A program made the position numbers and the translations under genes. 64,000 bases of DNA from Rhynchopus euleeides (Eukaryota > Euglenozoa > Diplonemea > Diplonemida > Diplonemidae). Of the stretch, positions 18,303 to 29,873 are shown in pieces. Every line of letters begins with the position of its first letter. Position 1 is the first letter of the stretch. Below the pieces are notes generated by a model that made no database searches, was not told the origin of the DNA, and saw only the letters and a program-made list of their open reading frames with translations. The stretch lies in contig OY723288.1 of assembly GCA_963210315.1 (NCBI GenBank), forward strand, positions 496,001-560,000. Direction: 5' to 3'.

Positions 18303-18356
18303 CACACGGTGTACTCCAGCGGAGGTAGGGTAACCTCCGCTGGAGTTCACCGTGTC
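18303..18356. repeat. Long near-perfect hairpin
   Basis: ACACGGTG-T-ACTCCAGCGGAGGT pairs with the downstream ACCTCCGCTGGAGT-T-CACCGTGT: 22 paired bases with one T-T mismatch and a loop of about 6. Flanking DNA (18195-18300) contains further GGAGTCT/AGACTCC inversions. Confidence 0.85.
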
Positions 18357-18771
18357 GTCTGCCTCTGTGCAGCGTCACTCGGTGCCATCGAATACATGGC
18401 GACAGCCCACCAACTCGAGACAGATCTGCTTGTCTGGAGGGCTGAGACGAGAACACGAACGACTTTCAAGCAGTCTTGAAGGTCGCCAAGCCTATTGGGG
18501 GCAACTAACAGATGAGATTTGTTTGTTGCCTGTCGTCACAGCTAGGTGCCCATCTCCTCGACAACGGAATGTGTGCAGAGATCTCGTGGACCCTTTGGCC
18601 ATTCTGTCGTGCACCCACTCCACCCACAACGCACACCTATCACGAGTGGTCGCTCCCCCGTCCTCCTCCACCCTGAAGGTTGAACCCTCAAGGACCAGTG
18701 ATCTCCTGCTGGCCGGGCTGCGATACAGCGAAGCCTTCCTACTTACAAGCGAATCCAGACTGTAGGGAACA

Positions 18772-18829
18772 GATGTTCACTACCGTGGCCTCCGGCGGCT
18801 GGGGGGCTCCGCCCCCCAGACCCCCCCTG
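18772..18829 (+). repeat. GC-hairpin interspersed repeat, copy 1
   Basis: The repeat begins GTTCACTACCGTGGCC, continues TCCGGCGGCTGGGGGG and CTCCGCCCCCCAGACC, and so forms a strong GGGGGG-CTCC-GCCCCCC hairpin. Five copies occur in the window in both orientations. Confidence 0.88.
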
Positions 18830-19384
18830 CGTAAAAACATTGCACCAGACCTTTTTTGGCCGAGAGTCCAAACTTTCAAAGCAGCTGCTGCGCCTGCCCC
18901 ACCAAGCAGCCTCAGTACGACAGGACGCGCGCAGGCACCGGGCCCTCTCAGATTCTGGGAGGGTTTGCGCGGGTCGCGCGCGCCGAAGGCGCGCGCGAAA
19001 AATTTTCAAAACCAGAAAAACCGGAAAACGGCGCCAGAAAAAAAGTCTATCTTATACCCTGACAAAAAGAAACGATAAAAAAGAAAAATAAGAAAGAAAG
19101 GATGACAAACTGGAGGGGTGGGATCCCCCCCCAGATTCGGTTCAGAACAAAAGTCGCACTCCCCATTTCACCGCTCTCAAGCAGAACCACCCTTGCCCAG
19201 CAACTGTGTAAAACAGCTTCGAACTACTGTGCATTGTTGTTCAAGACCACACTTCGGGTGCTCGAAGGCTGTGTTTAGGCACATGAAGCGGCATTAGAGG
19301 TGAACCAACCGGAAGCGATGCTAAAAAAAATCAGTTCTGCAAATTCCTTCATTACTTTACGGCTTCGCCAGGGGGGGGGGGGGG
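18830..19384. other. No gene recognised
   Basis: The stretch includes the palindrome CGCGCGCCGAAGGCGCGCGC at about 18976-18995 and A-rich DNA. Related CGCGCG-CTTC-GCGCGC palindromes occur near 53172 and 56252. Confidence 0.4.
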
Positions 19385-20724
19385 TAGGGGTGGGTATACC
19401 CCTGTGAGAAAATGGGCATTTTCAGGACACACTCTAAACACCTCTCAGCCCCTACCTGACACACGCACCGACCCCAAAGGGTGCCAGAATGATATCCTGG
19501 GGCCACCAACACCATTTGTGGGGCCTTATGGGGTGTTTTTTGGGGTTCCGGAAAATTTGCCCACCGGTGGTACCGTAGGCCCGCCTCTGTTTGCTGGACA
19601 CGCCCTTTTGCTGGCACAATACGGGGTAGGCGTGGTGAAGGGGGTGTCGGAAATTGCCCGGACACAAGTTTCGACGATTGTGCCCCTGTCCCACTGATTT
19701 TTGCGCGAATTACATGCACGTATAGGCGTGCCTTGGCCTGTACAGGCCTGGACAGGCACAGATTGCCTGTATGGATTGATATAGATGTGCATATCACAGG
19801 TATGGGCCTGTATGGTCTTGTTATCCTGCGTGGAGCCCTGCTGAAAAATCAGGTGGCTGTCGGTATTCACAGCCAGTGTGTTTCTTTCACAGAGCACCCG
19901 AAGCTCGTCAATACGCTTGCGCTTCAGGGCGCGCCTGTGCCTCGCCTGATGGGCAATTCGTCCATCACACCCCTCAACAGAGCCAGGTGTCACAGGAATG
20001 ACTTGCACCGATTCGGGTGGTTTGCAAAAGCCTCCTCGTCATTTGCTTCGAATTCAGCAAATTTGTGCATAGTAACACAGTTCAACTGCTGAGTGCCTGT
20101 GCATTCCTGCTGTTGACACAGTGCTGCAGTGTGCGCAGCCAGGCATTGGCTCCCATGCTGGTAGGCAGGTGTTTGGACTTTGAATTTCGAAAGGGTTTGG
20201 AGGCGTGCCTTCAGCCTATCGAAATGATTGCGCCTCAGCTGCTGATATCTCACCAGGAGCGCCCAGTTCTTTGCGAAGATGAGTTTCAGAAAGTACTGAG
20301 TTCAACTGTGGCACAGTGGCAGCGGCGCTCAACACAGGCGGCATGTCGTCATGGAGAAGAGTGTCGATTGCTATAGAATCTGGCCTGCGGGAGTAGCCTC
20401 ATTCTACAGTCTGCGCGAGCTGGTTCCCGGGGGTGATATTTTCTTGGTAACAGGCTTGTGGGGTGGCACTAGCCATGTGAAGGGGTGTGAGTGCGTGTGC
20501 AGTGCCTATCCGGGGGGCACCGTAGGAACCACCGATGGGCAAATTTTTTAGAATGCCAAAATATCAGCACTGAGGTTGATCTGGTGGTGAAATCTCCACC
20601 ACAAAACACTTTTGGGACGATCTGGGCACATTGGCACCCTTTACATGGCTTTCTGAGGTACTTTTTGGTGTTCCCGAAAAAAGTTATTTTCTCACGCGTA
20701 TAGGGGGGGGTATACCCACCCCTA
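19385..20724. mobile_element. 1.34-kb terminal-inverted-repeat element
   Basis: The left end TAGGGGTGGGTATACCCC, followed by GTGAGAAAAT, is mirrored at the right end. Inner parts (AAATTTGCCCACCGGTGGT on the left, AAATTTGCCCATCGGTGGT in inverse on the right) extend the similarity to about 180 bases. Flanks are G-runs on both sides, so a target duplication cannot be told. No transposase is recognised. It is probably a non-autonomous DNA transposon. Confidence 0.65.
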
Positions 20725-21996
20725 GGGGGGGGGGGGGAAGGGGTTCGCAAGCAGGGTGTCGCAAAATCAGCCGACACAGGAGCTGGGCCCGACCTTGCCA
20801 AAACGCGATTCGGACAAAATAAAACACAACACGAAATGTGCACGCTCGCCTTCGCAGTGGGAGGCACTGAAGGCGACAGGCCCTCGCGCCAGATGCCTCC
20901 CAGTTATTTGATAGCAACGACCACCAGCCTGGCGTGCGAGGCGGTCTAGATCTGAAGGGAAACGGGGGGGTGGGGGTGGGGCGATTATGCAGAGACGGGG
21001 GATAGGGGGGTTTCTTTTGATTTGCAAACGTGGACTGAGCAAAAGAAAGATGGGCTATCTGTGATGTTGCGTATTTTCGCGGTTCAGGAACCGCGGGTTT
21101 TTTTTTGCCGTTTTTGTCGCGGTTTTGAAGCCATTTTCAGGCTGGCGCTGAAAAGGGCCTCTTGAACGCAGCCTGCATGCTGACTGATCATTGACGACGT
21201 TTGCGGTCATTGGTTTGCTTTGTGTTGCTGCCTTTCCTCCTTCTGCTTGGGAGTGTCCCACACAGGCCAGGAGCAGCCATCTGCGAAGCAGTTACCCACT
21301 GAAGGCCGGCAGGTTGCCCCACCGACCTGCCGGCAAGCGTCCGCAAAGAGGAGCACGATGACATCAGACTCAGCAGCGAACAGCGCTCTCTCTTGATGGT
21401 CCTTTCTTGACAAAAACGAACAACGCGACGCATGGACAGTACCCTACATTGATACGCAATTCATTATAGAGGTGGGTGGTGCTTGAGATTTTCTAATGGT
21501 TTTTCGCAGAGAACGGTGGTTGGGATGAGATGAAGCGAGACACTGGGCCGAGTGCGGCACAGGGGTGGTCAACACCGACAGGTTGAGTTGATAATGATAT
21601 GGTTTCGAGAAGATGAACGCGGAAAATATATGGCAACGGATCGCCCATTAATGCACGTGCAGGCAGAAGGGGCCCCATCGCAACAAAAGTAAGAAACAGC
21701 CAATGGCGTTTTCACCAAACGCCGAGTATTGCAAGGCAGACGACACACGAGACTGCCCACCTTTATTGGAGCAGGTTGAGATTCCCAAGGGACCAACGAT
21801 TTCGCCAGGGGGGAAAATTGAACACCCTAACAAAACAGGCGACACACTGCCACACAGCTCGACACAGAGCGAAGGCCTCCAGATGGGTCATAAATAATAC
21901 TAACAGCGCACCACACCACCACGGCGGGGGCAGCCCCGACACGGCCTACCTTGTGGCTTGCCCTTTACCACCAAGAACTTTCATGCCTCATGAAGG
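20725..21996. other. No gene recognised
   Basis: Overlapping short frames only. G-runs at 20725-20737 and 20966-20982 and a CCGACCTGCCGGCAAG inversion near 21320 are the only structure I see. Confidence 0.4.
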
Positions 21997-22250
21997 TTCT
22001 GCATCAGGGGTGGAGCTTGGGGGTTTTTTCGGGTCAGCTGACCTGATTTTCTGCAGGCCCTCACAAAAAATCAGGTCAGGGGTAAAAAGAAAAAAAAATA
22101 TAGATTTTCGGGGAACCGGAAAAGTTGGCTCCTCGCCTTGGGGTCTCAAGGTGACCAGGAGGCGTTTCGTGAGCAAAGTGACCCCAGCGACATGAGCACA
22201 GGCCTCAAACAGTCACAATAGAGGACAAATGAAGCTGCCCAACCCGTACC

Positions 22251-22315
22251 GTGCAACAGACGTTTACTACCGTGGCCTCCGGCGGCTGGGGGGCTCCGCC
22301 CCCCAGACCCCCCTG
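22251..22315 (+). repeat. GC-hairpin interspersed repeat, copy 2
   Basis: This is the same family as 18772-18829, with TTTACTACCGTGGCC at its start. It lies inside the hAT-like element. Confidence 0.88.
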
Positions 22316-22430
22316 TGGCATGTGCCTGTCTTGTACCCAAGCCCTTTACATCAGGGAATGGAGTACAGACCGCCCTCAGTATCCTCAGGAGGACGCAGCC
22401 AACTCACACAGAATCCGTACGCCCGCAAGT

Positions 22431-22492
22431 CACAGATGTTCACTACCGTGGCCTCCGGCGGCTGGGGGCTCCGCCCCCCAGACCCCCCCCTA
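22431..22492 (+). repeat. GC-hairpin interspersed repeat, copy 3
   Basis: This copy is 180 bases after copy 2 in the same orientation, also inside the hAT-like element. It has one G fewer in the left arm. Confidence 0.88.
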
Positions 22493-22704
22493 TGGCATGT
22501 GTTTGTCTTGTAGCCAAGTCCTTGCGACCGAGCACTGATCTCTGAGACGAACCGGGGGGGAACCCATTCAGTGAGAAAAAATTGGCTGACCCGATCTGAC
22601 CCGATCCAGCCCGCAACCCCAAATTTCAAGCTCCACCCCTGTTCTGCATGACATGGGATGGAAAAAAAATAGCGCCACCGCCACCACAGTGCCGTTCCCT
22701 GCTC

Positions 22705-25700
22705 TCAGCAGGCGAGCGGCATGGGAACCAGCGGCGATGACCTTGACGTCCGCTTAGGGGGCTGCGGCTTCAAGCGCATGGACCTGCCGGCGGGCTCCAG
22801 CTTATGGAAGGAGCGAGGCGAGCGGGTCAGGGAGGTGTCGGGCCCCTTGGGGCCTGACCCCCTGCGGTGCAGGGAGTAGGCAGGCCAGGGCCCGGTGCTG
22901 GAGAGGGCAGACAGCGACTCGTCCTGCAGCGAATCGGCCTGGAAGGGGAGGTGTGCACCAGGGGTCATAGCGGACAGCTCGCAGACGTCTTCACTAGCGA
23001 GGCTCTTGATGCTGCCGGAGTGGGGGTCGCACTCCTCCACCAGGAGCGGCATCGACTTGAGGGAGGATACTTCGTCGTCTGCTGCAGCGTGGCGTGCCTT
23101 TTGGGAGTTGGACTTCAGTCGGCTTCTGACGGCCAAGAAGTTGTCATACATCGCACTGCAGATCTCCAGCACACTCTTCATGACCATGAACCCCAAGCTG
23201 ACGTAAAGGCAGTAGACTGCAAGAACCCCAGCGTCACTCACAGGGTTGTTGAGGAAGACGTGTATGAGGATGCAGAGGACGGTGAGGGCCTGCGAGACGG
23301 CGGAGCCTATGGAGGCAACGTTGTTGGCGAGGGCGTGGTAGGGGCGCACCTTGATGACGACTGCGGTGTAGATGATGTAGATCAGCAGCACCAGGAAGAG
23401 CTGCACGCGGCAGCCGTTGCGGTTCGACATCTCAATCCCGTCGATGATGCCGAGGATGGTGTTGAAGCCGAGCTCCACAAGCATGAAGCGGTAGGCGTGC
23501 TGGCGGAAGTCGTGGAACACCATGCCGTAGCGCCACACAAAGGAGTGGTCGCAGCTGTCGTAGTCCCCGACACCGACAAACTTCTGCAGCACACGCCCGC
23601 CGCACGACGTGGGTGCAGGGTACTCCTCGAACTCCCCACGGAACACCTTCGGGTGCAGCACGTACGCCACAGCCGCCAGCAGTCCCCCCACATACACCAC
23701 CAGACCCACCAGCGCGATCAGGCGTCGCTCGAGCACAGGCTCTGTGATGAGCACGTGCACCCCGCTTTCCAACGTGGTCTGGTAGAACAGCAGCGCAGGG
23801 AAGAACGAGTAAGACGGGAAGCGGGCGCTGCTTGCCGCACCCATCAGCGATGCATCCGGGTTGTCGTTCATCTTCCTGTGCCCGTAGATCAGCAGCGCAA
23901 TGCAGCCGTGCCCCGCCAGCACTGCCGCCAGCAGCACCGTGTTCCCGATCACAGCACCTGCACGGTCTGGCGACTTGAACCCCTCCAGCCTCAGGTCCAG
24001 CGGGTTCTCTGTCCACCCAAGGTTCCCTGTCTCAAGCTCCATTGGGCAGTCCAACAGGTGCAGCAGGGCGTTGGCACGTCCTGAGTTACCGGCACTCACA
24101 GACGCAGCTGATTGCACTACCGCCTTCTCGTCTTTCGATATCTGCGTCACCTTATTAATCTTGTACGTGAGGGGTGCGCTGTTCTCTGCCAACGATCCAC
24201 TTTTCAGCGCAGTGGGCTTCACCTTGACTGCCACATGGTTGTTTTTGATCTCCTCGAAGCCAGGTTCCTTGATGTAGATGCTCAGCATCTTCCCATCTAC
24301 CTTCACGATACATTTGTCGATGTGCTGCAGATAGTGCTTCAGGCCGGTGCCCTCATCCACGGTACACAACACCAGGATGTCCGCCTCTGTGTCACCCGCA
24401 TCCACACCAATGCGCAGATCTTTGGGATCGATCCAGTCACTCGTTGTTGCCACCTCCAACTGCAGCACAGGGTTCGATCCATCCTTGACGTCTTCACTAT
24501 CGAGGTCTGCATGTTGCAGGCTGACGGTGACAGGGATCTCAGGACCGGCTGTGACCGGTGGCTGTGTTGCAGGCACGCCAGTCGGTGTCTGTGTGATGTG
24601 TGTTGGTGTGAACACATGATGACACACAATGAGTGCACGACAACCGAGAAAGAAATAACCGCCAATTGCACCTGCACCACCCACACAAGACATGCGGAGG
24701 CCTGTTGGTGCTGCAGGTGTTCTGCAGCCTGCTGCTGTGCGGCTGTCAGGAGACAGCAAGAGACATACCGTTGTGGGTGTGGTCGTCACAATGGGGGCAT
24801 ATGTCAACGGGGCCTGCAGGTGGTGTGTGTGCATGTGTGAATCACAGTGCAACGTGGTCACAAAAATCCACGGCCGCCTCACGACAACAGATGAGCTCTT
24901 CTTTCGTGAGAAACAGCTTCAAACGAACCTGCCTGTGTTGCACCACACTGAGTGCTGTCTGAGATGAACCACGACCTGAAAACAAGCCAAATTGATCACA
25001 GTCCGGATGATTCCCGCTGCACTGCGCGTCTGCAGCAACACGTTGCAACACACCAGACCACATACCTGCGGCGCCAATGTGAGTGCGGGTGCTGGTGCGG
25101 ATGTCTGAGGCATTTGCGTTTGAGGAGCACCTGTCAGAGGCACAGGTGTCAGAGGTGCCCCAGTCGGCACTGCTGTCGGTGCTGGTGTCGGGGGTGCAGA
25201 CGTCGCAGGAGCAGGCGTGAGAGGAGCAGGTGTTGGGGGGGCACCTGTCAGGGGTGCCTGTGTCGGGGGTGCAGACGTCGGAGGGACCTGCGTGAGAGGA
25301 GCAGGCGTCAGAGGTGCTGCTGTCGGTGGTGCCCCAGTCGGGACAGCTGTCGGTGCGAGTGTCGGGGGTGCAGACGTCGCAGGAGCAGGTGTGAGAGGAG
25401 CAGGCGTCGGTGGTACAGGTGTTGGGGGGGCACCTGTCAGAGGTGCCTGTGTCGGAGGTGCAGACGTCGGAGGGACCTGCGTTGGGGGAACACCTGTCAG
25501 AGGTGCAGGTGTCGGGGGTGCCCCAGTCGGGACAGCTGTCGGGGGCGCAGACGTCGCAGGAGCAGGTGTGGGTGGTGCCGGTGTCGGTGGTGTCGGGGTG
25601 GGCGGCACACCTGTCAGCGGTGCAGGTGTGAGCGGTGCCTGTGTCGGAGGTGCCTGCGTTGGGGGAGCACCTGTCAGAGGTGCAGGTGTTGCCGGTGCTA

Positions 25701-28221
25701 GTGTCGGGGGCGAGGGTGTCAGCGGTGCCGGTGTGGGCGGGGACGCCGTCAGAGGTGCCGGTGTGGGTGGCGATGGTGTTGCAGGTGCAGGTGTGGGTGG
25801 TGCCGGTGTTGCAGGCGCCGGTGTCGGCGGTGCTGGTGTGGGTGGCGAGGGCGTGGGTGGTGCCGGTGTCGGTGGTGAAGGCGTCGGAGGTGCAGGTGTC
25901 GGGGGCGCTGGTGTCAGCGGTGACGGAGTTGGCGGTGCCGGTGTGGGTGGTGCATCTGTCAGCGGTGCTGGCGTCAGCGGGGCAGGTGTGGGTGGTGAAG
26001 GCGTAGGTGGAGCTGGTGTTGCCGGCGCTGGTGTCGGGGGAGAAGGTGTCTCGGGTGCAGGTGTAGGCGGGGACGGTGTCAGAGGTGCCGGCGTTATCGG
26101 TGCCGGTGTCGGTGGCGATGGTGTTGCAGGAGCAGGTGTGGGTGGTGCCGGTGTTGCAGGCGCTGGTGTCGGCGGTGCCGGTGTGGGTGGTGACGGAGTT
26201 TGCGGGGCCGGTGTCGGGGGAGAAGGTGTCAGAGGCGCTGGTGTCAGCGGTGCCGGTGTGGGTGGTGCGTCTGTCAGCGGTGCTGACGTCAGCGGGGCAG
26301 GTGTGGGTGGTGAAGGCGTCAGAGGAGCTGGTGTTGCTGGCGCTGGTGTCTCGGGAGAAGGTGTCTCAGGTGCAGGTGTCGTGGGTGCAGGTGTAGGCGG
26401 GGACGGTGTCAGAGGTGCAGGTGTCGGAGGTGCAGGCGTGGGTGGTGACGCTGTCGGAGGCGCCGGTGTCCTACCCACACACGGAGCCGGAGACCCACCG
26501 GCCCACGGCTCCCGCAGCACCACAACCTCATCCATGTAGAACCCTGTAGCCACGCAGTTGCCTCCTGCAGTGTTCCCGGCCAGGGCCAGCCCACGCCCCG
26601 CTGTCTGAGGCCCGAGGAAGGCTTCGTCGATCTTCGCGCTGCCGGTAGCTTTCACCACACCGTCGATGTATCCTGTCAGCTGTGATGTGCCCCTGCTGTG
26701 CGACACACACACATGCTGCCAGGTGTTTGTCGTCTGATACCCGAAGTCGAGATACGCTTTGACCGTCCCTCCATTCCTGCTGCCAAACATCTCGAAGTAG
26801 AGTTTACCGACACTAAAGCGCAACCCCCAGCCCTGCCCCACACCACGGCTGTTGTGGGGCAGATAGTTCACCCCGAATACACCACCATCAGGTGACCCGT
26901 ACACATTCAGCCGCATGCACAGGGTGAAGTGGCTGTCAGGGTACCCACGCTGTGCCCCGTACCGCATGTGGGAAGGGAACATCACGGCCTCCGTCTCAAT
27001 CCCTGTGAAGGAGACGCCTGTGCCCCACGGCGTCGCCACAAACTTTGCATCGCGGTTGAAGTAGACAGGCACCTCTGCCAGCTGCCCGTCATTCTCGGTG
27101 AGGATCTTCCGGTCGGCAGGCAGCGTGCCGGTGCGGAACGACATGTGCAGCAGCAGCTTGTCGCTGCCCCCCAGCTCCGTGCTGCAGCTCCCAGACACGG
27201 CAGGGTGTGGGTTGATAGCACGCTGGCACATGACGTAGGAGCCATGTCTCTCGACCTGCTCCCATGAAGAGGGGAACGCTGTGATCCGCTCCCATGCACC
27301 TGAAGACAGCGGAAAGCGCAGCATCTCGAACCTGCTGTTGGTTGACTCACCCTTTTCCGGCATGAACCCCGCCCCGTTGTCCCACAGCCATATCCCGGTG
27401 TTGAGCAGCAGGTTCGAGCCGCTTGTAAAGATGGCATTATTATCTACGGCACGCACAGCATCCAGTTTCGTCCTGCTCTCGAGGCTCACAGCATGCCCCC
27501 CGTTTTCCGCACAGATGGTGTTGGCGCAGGTCTGCTCCTCCATCTGTACGAAGGGGAACATTTTGATCTCGATGTTGTCTCCGATGTTCGTCCAGCCATC
27601 ACTCGTCTTCGGACGCTCGCACAGTGGGTATCTATTGTCAGTCCGGCTGTCTTCATCCCATCCGCCCGAGTTGTTGTCGTCCTCAATACAGATCGCCCTG
27701 TTCCTACTGTCTGATGTGTCTATTGGACCCTCAAGCTGCGCAGTAATCCTGCAGTCACAGTCCTGCGGCTCCCTGCAGAACTGGCCATGCTCGAGAGTAC
27801 AATATCCCGACCTCGATTCGAAGTGGGAGGTCCAAACCTTTTCACCGTCACCTGCCAAAAGATCTTTCAGATACGAGTGGAACCAATCCAAATCGGCCTT
27901 ACTCTCGCGGCGGAAGAGCTGTGAATCGGAATCTAAGTCTTTGCAGGCGTCCTGCGCATCATCCCAGTCGATCTTTCTGTCAATCCACGCATACTCACGC
28001 CCGTTGTATCCAAACCACCTCCCTGATCTTCTCGTATCGGCTGCGTATGCGCATGTGTCGCAGCCGTCGGCGCGACCGACAGAGCGCAGATGACAGCCCG
28101 ATCGCCGGCACTCATCGTCATCGTTGTTAAAACGTTTATCGCCTACGCATCTGTCGATATACGCCTCTGCCGCACAGACAAGCAACACCGCATGCAGCCA
28201 CCGGAGGCCACTCGGCGGCAT
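22705..28221 (-). CDS. Surface protein: lectin-like domains, TP-rich stalk, multi-span membrane domain (one intron)
   Basis: Exon 1 (28221-25066) encodes a signal peptide (residues 1-20), two C-type-lectin-like regions (about 67-202 and 215-333, the second with a WLWDNGAGF core and paired Cys), a LamG/concanavalin-like domain (about 350-582) and a stalk of [11 protein letters not shown] repeats (584-1050). Exon 2 (24588-22705) adds an extracellular segment, about seven hydrophobic spans with VRPY after the fifth, and a Ser-rich cytoplasmic tail. The spliced protein is 1679 aa. A role in adhesion or sensing at the cell surface is inferred from architecture. The close paralogue at 60160-64000 keeps the same order without this intron. 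The exon 1 frame without splicing would end at 24919, before the membrane part. Confidence 0.85.
24589..25065 (-). other. Inferred intron in the lectin/membrane gene
   Basis: The donor CAG|GTATGTGG at 25065 and acceptor CACACAG|ACACC at 24589 are both phase 0, join TP-rich sequence to TP-rich sequence and fuse two long frames into the domain order of the paralogue. Length is 477. Other AGs nearby (for example at the GGCTGCAG) would shift the frame. The donor is fully complementary to the unusual U1 5' end at 14928. Confidence 0.65.
25070..26474 (-). repeat. TP-rich stalk coding repeat
   Basis: Tandem 12-15 base units encode PPTPAP, PLTPAP and variants over about 465 residues. The opposite strand is also open ([13 protein letters not shown]), which is a shadow. 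Such Thr/Pro runs are likely O-glycosylated extended stalks. Confidence 0.9.
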
Positions 28222-29445
28222 GGAAGGATATCAGGAGCGGGATCGCCCGCCTCCCCACCCCCCACCCCACACACAGCCTGCCGCAACCCGGCAGCACAAA
28301 GCCACCACCACCAGACGTGGTTCGTTGGGGAGGCCGACCGCGATGGCTCCCCAACGAGGGCAGGTGCGGGGGGCGGAGGGGTGCCCAGGCACGCACGCAC
28401 CCCGTGTGGCCTGCAGGGTGTGGTGTGTGTGCTGTGCAGAGACGAATCCAAAACGAGCCTTGCCTGGTTTTTTTTCAAAACACAAAACAAAAACCAACTC
28501 AGCAGAATAAGCCAGGGGGGCGGAGTGGTGGTGGGGCAGGTGGGTCAGGGGGGGCAAGGCACGGCGCACGGTGCGGTGGTTTCGGTTCTAATGAGATTCA
28601 ATCGAGTTCTGGATGATCAGGCTTGACAGGTCGAGACGGGAGAGGTGGGGGCTGCGCTGATACAGATGCAACCCTATCCTCCCCCCCAACCCTCTTGCAT
28701 GCGTTGGCATCCGAATGCCAGGTACGTTGCTGGACGATTCTGGGGGCACGCTCTGTTGAAAGGAGTCAGCTGTGTGTTGCCGGAGGGGGTGAGGGGGGGC
28801 AGAGGCACACCCACAGTGAAGACTCGCCTCCTATTGGCAACCACGTCGTCCGTCATTAATAAATCGCACATATCTTTGACATGCTTTCTAAAGCCTTCGC
28901 TGGGAAGAGTGGAGAAGAGAGCTCTCGGGCACGGCTGCACGGAAGAGGCACTTCACCCCCACTGTCGTGGGAGGAAACCGCCGAAAAATATATCCCGGAT
29001 AGCGAAGACGCTCAGAAGCAACCCATTGGGGGGTCGCCTGCCCCAGGTGGAGAGAACATCCGGACAAGCCATGAAATAACCGGTTTCATCAGGCCCGCTG
29101 AAAGCGAAAAAAAGATAAGGCGTTGTTTGTGCGCCAAACCCGGGTGAAAAAAAACCTCACGTATTTTTGCCTGATGAAGGTTGGTGTGAACGTGTGCACA
29201 GTCATAGCAACAATGCAAGGTAGATTGTGTTTATCACCCAAAGCGCTGCCAACTCCGGGCTGTCTGTGACAGGCTTGTTGGTGTGTGAAAAATGATGCGA
29301 AAAGTAGAGTGGGAAAATAATGAAACCCCAAGAGGATGCCCGGTGAGTATCCTCTAACAGCTGCCCTGAGGGGGGGTTATTGTTTGTTGCGGTATGAACT
29401 TCAAGAAGCGATACGGCGGGTGCAGTTGCCATGCGTCTCCCATGA
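28222..29445. other. 5' flank of the lectin gene; no further gene recognised
   Basis: The DNA between the start of the lectin gene and the poly(A) end of element B has only short overlapping frames. No promoter motif can be named. Confidence 0.4.
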
Positions 29446-29873
29446 TTTTTTTTTTGCGTGTTGCCCGGGGCCGTTTCGCTGCCTGGTGTCGGCTGGCTAG
29501 ATCCTTGCGGGCCGTGCCCCGGGTGAGGCTGAGCGCCTCGTGATGCCTCTTGCCCACCTTGCCTTGGGGGCGTTGTTGCTCGTTTCCGGTGTCGGGGATT
29601 CGCGTCAGGCCAAACAGCCACTGCGAGGACATCTCCCCTAAAGAAGAACATAAGAATGGGGGTGGGGGATGGGGCTGTGGGGTAGCATGCCCTGAGGGCC
29701 AGAAGGCACCCCCTGGCACGCCTGCCACCGACGGTGGGGGCTTTCGCCGCTGCGGCAGCTGGTAAGCTAGCCGTGGTGGGGTTAGTCACGCACGAACTTA
29801 CTTTATGTTTCGGTGTAACCTTCTAACGTGTAACTATGTTCGACGCCCTGGCGCTGCTGTCGTAGTGCAACAT

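Larger units (their letters stand above)
22005..22641. mobile_element. hAT-like non-autonomous DNA transposon
   Basis: Perfect 15-bp terminal inverted repeats CAGGGGTGGAGCTTG bound a 637-bp element. TTCTGCAT is duplicated on each side (21997-22004 and 22642-22649), an 8-bp target duplication as made by hAT transposases, and CAGGGG ends suit that family. Subterminal CGGGTCAG motifs repeat inside both ends. There is no transposase; the interior carries two GC-hairpin repeats. Confidence 0.88.

Noticed and set aside
22867-24084. 405-codon open frame on the plus strand
   Set aside because: It is opposite the lectin/membrane gene and has shadow composition.
25217-26539. Gly/Val/Ala-rich repeat protein on the plus strand
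   Set aside because: Reverse complement of the TP-rich stalk; the stalk strand joins known domains on both sides.
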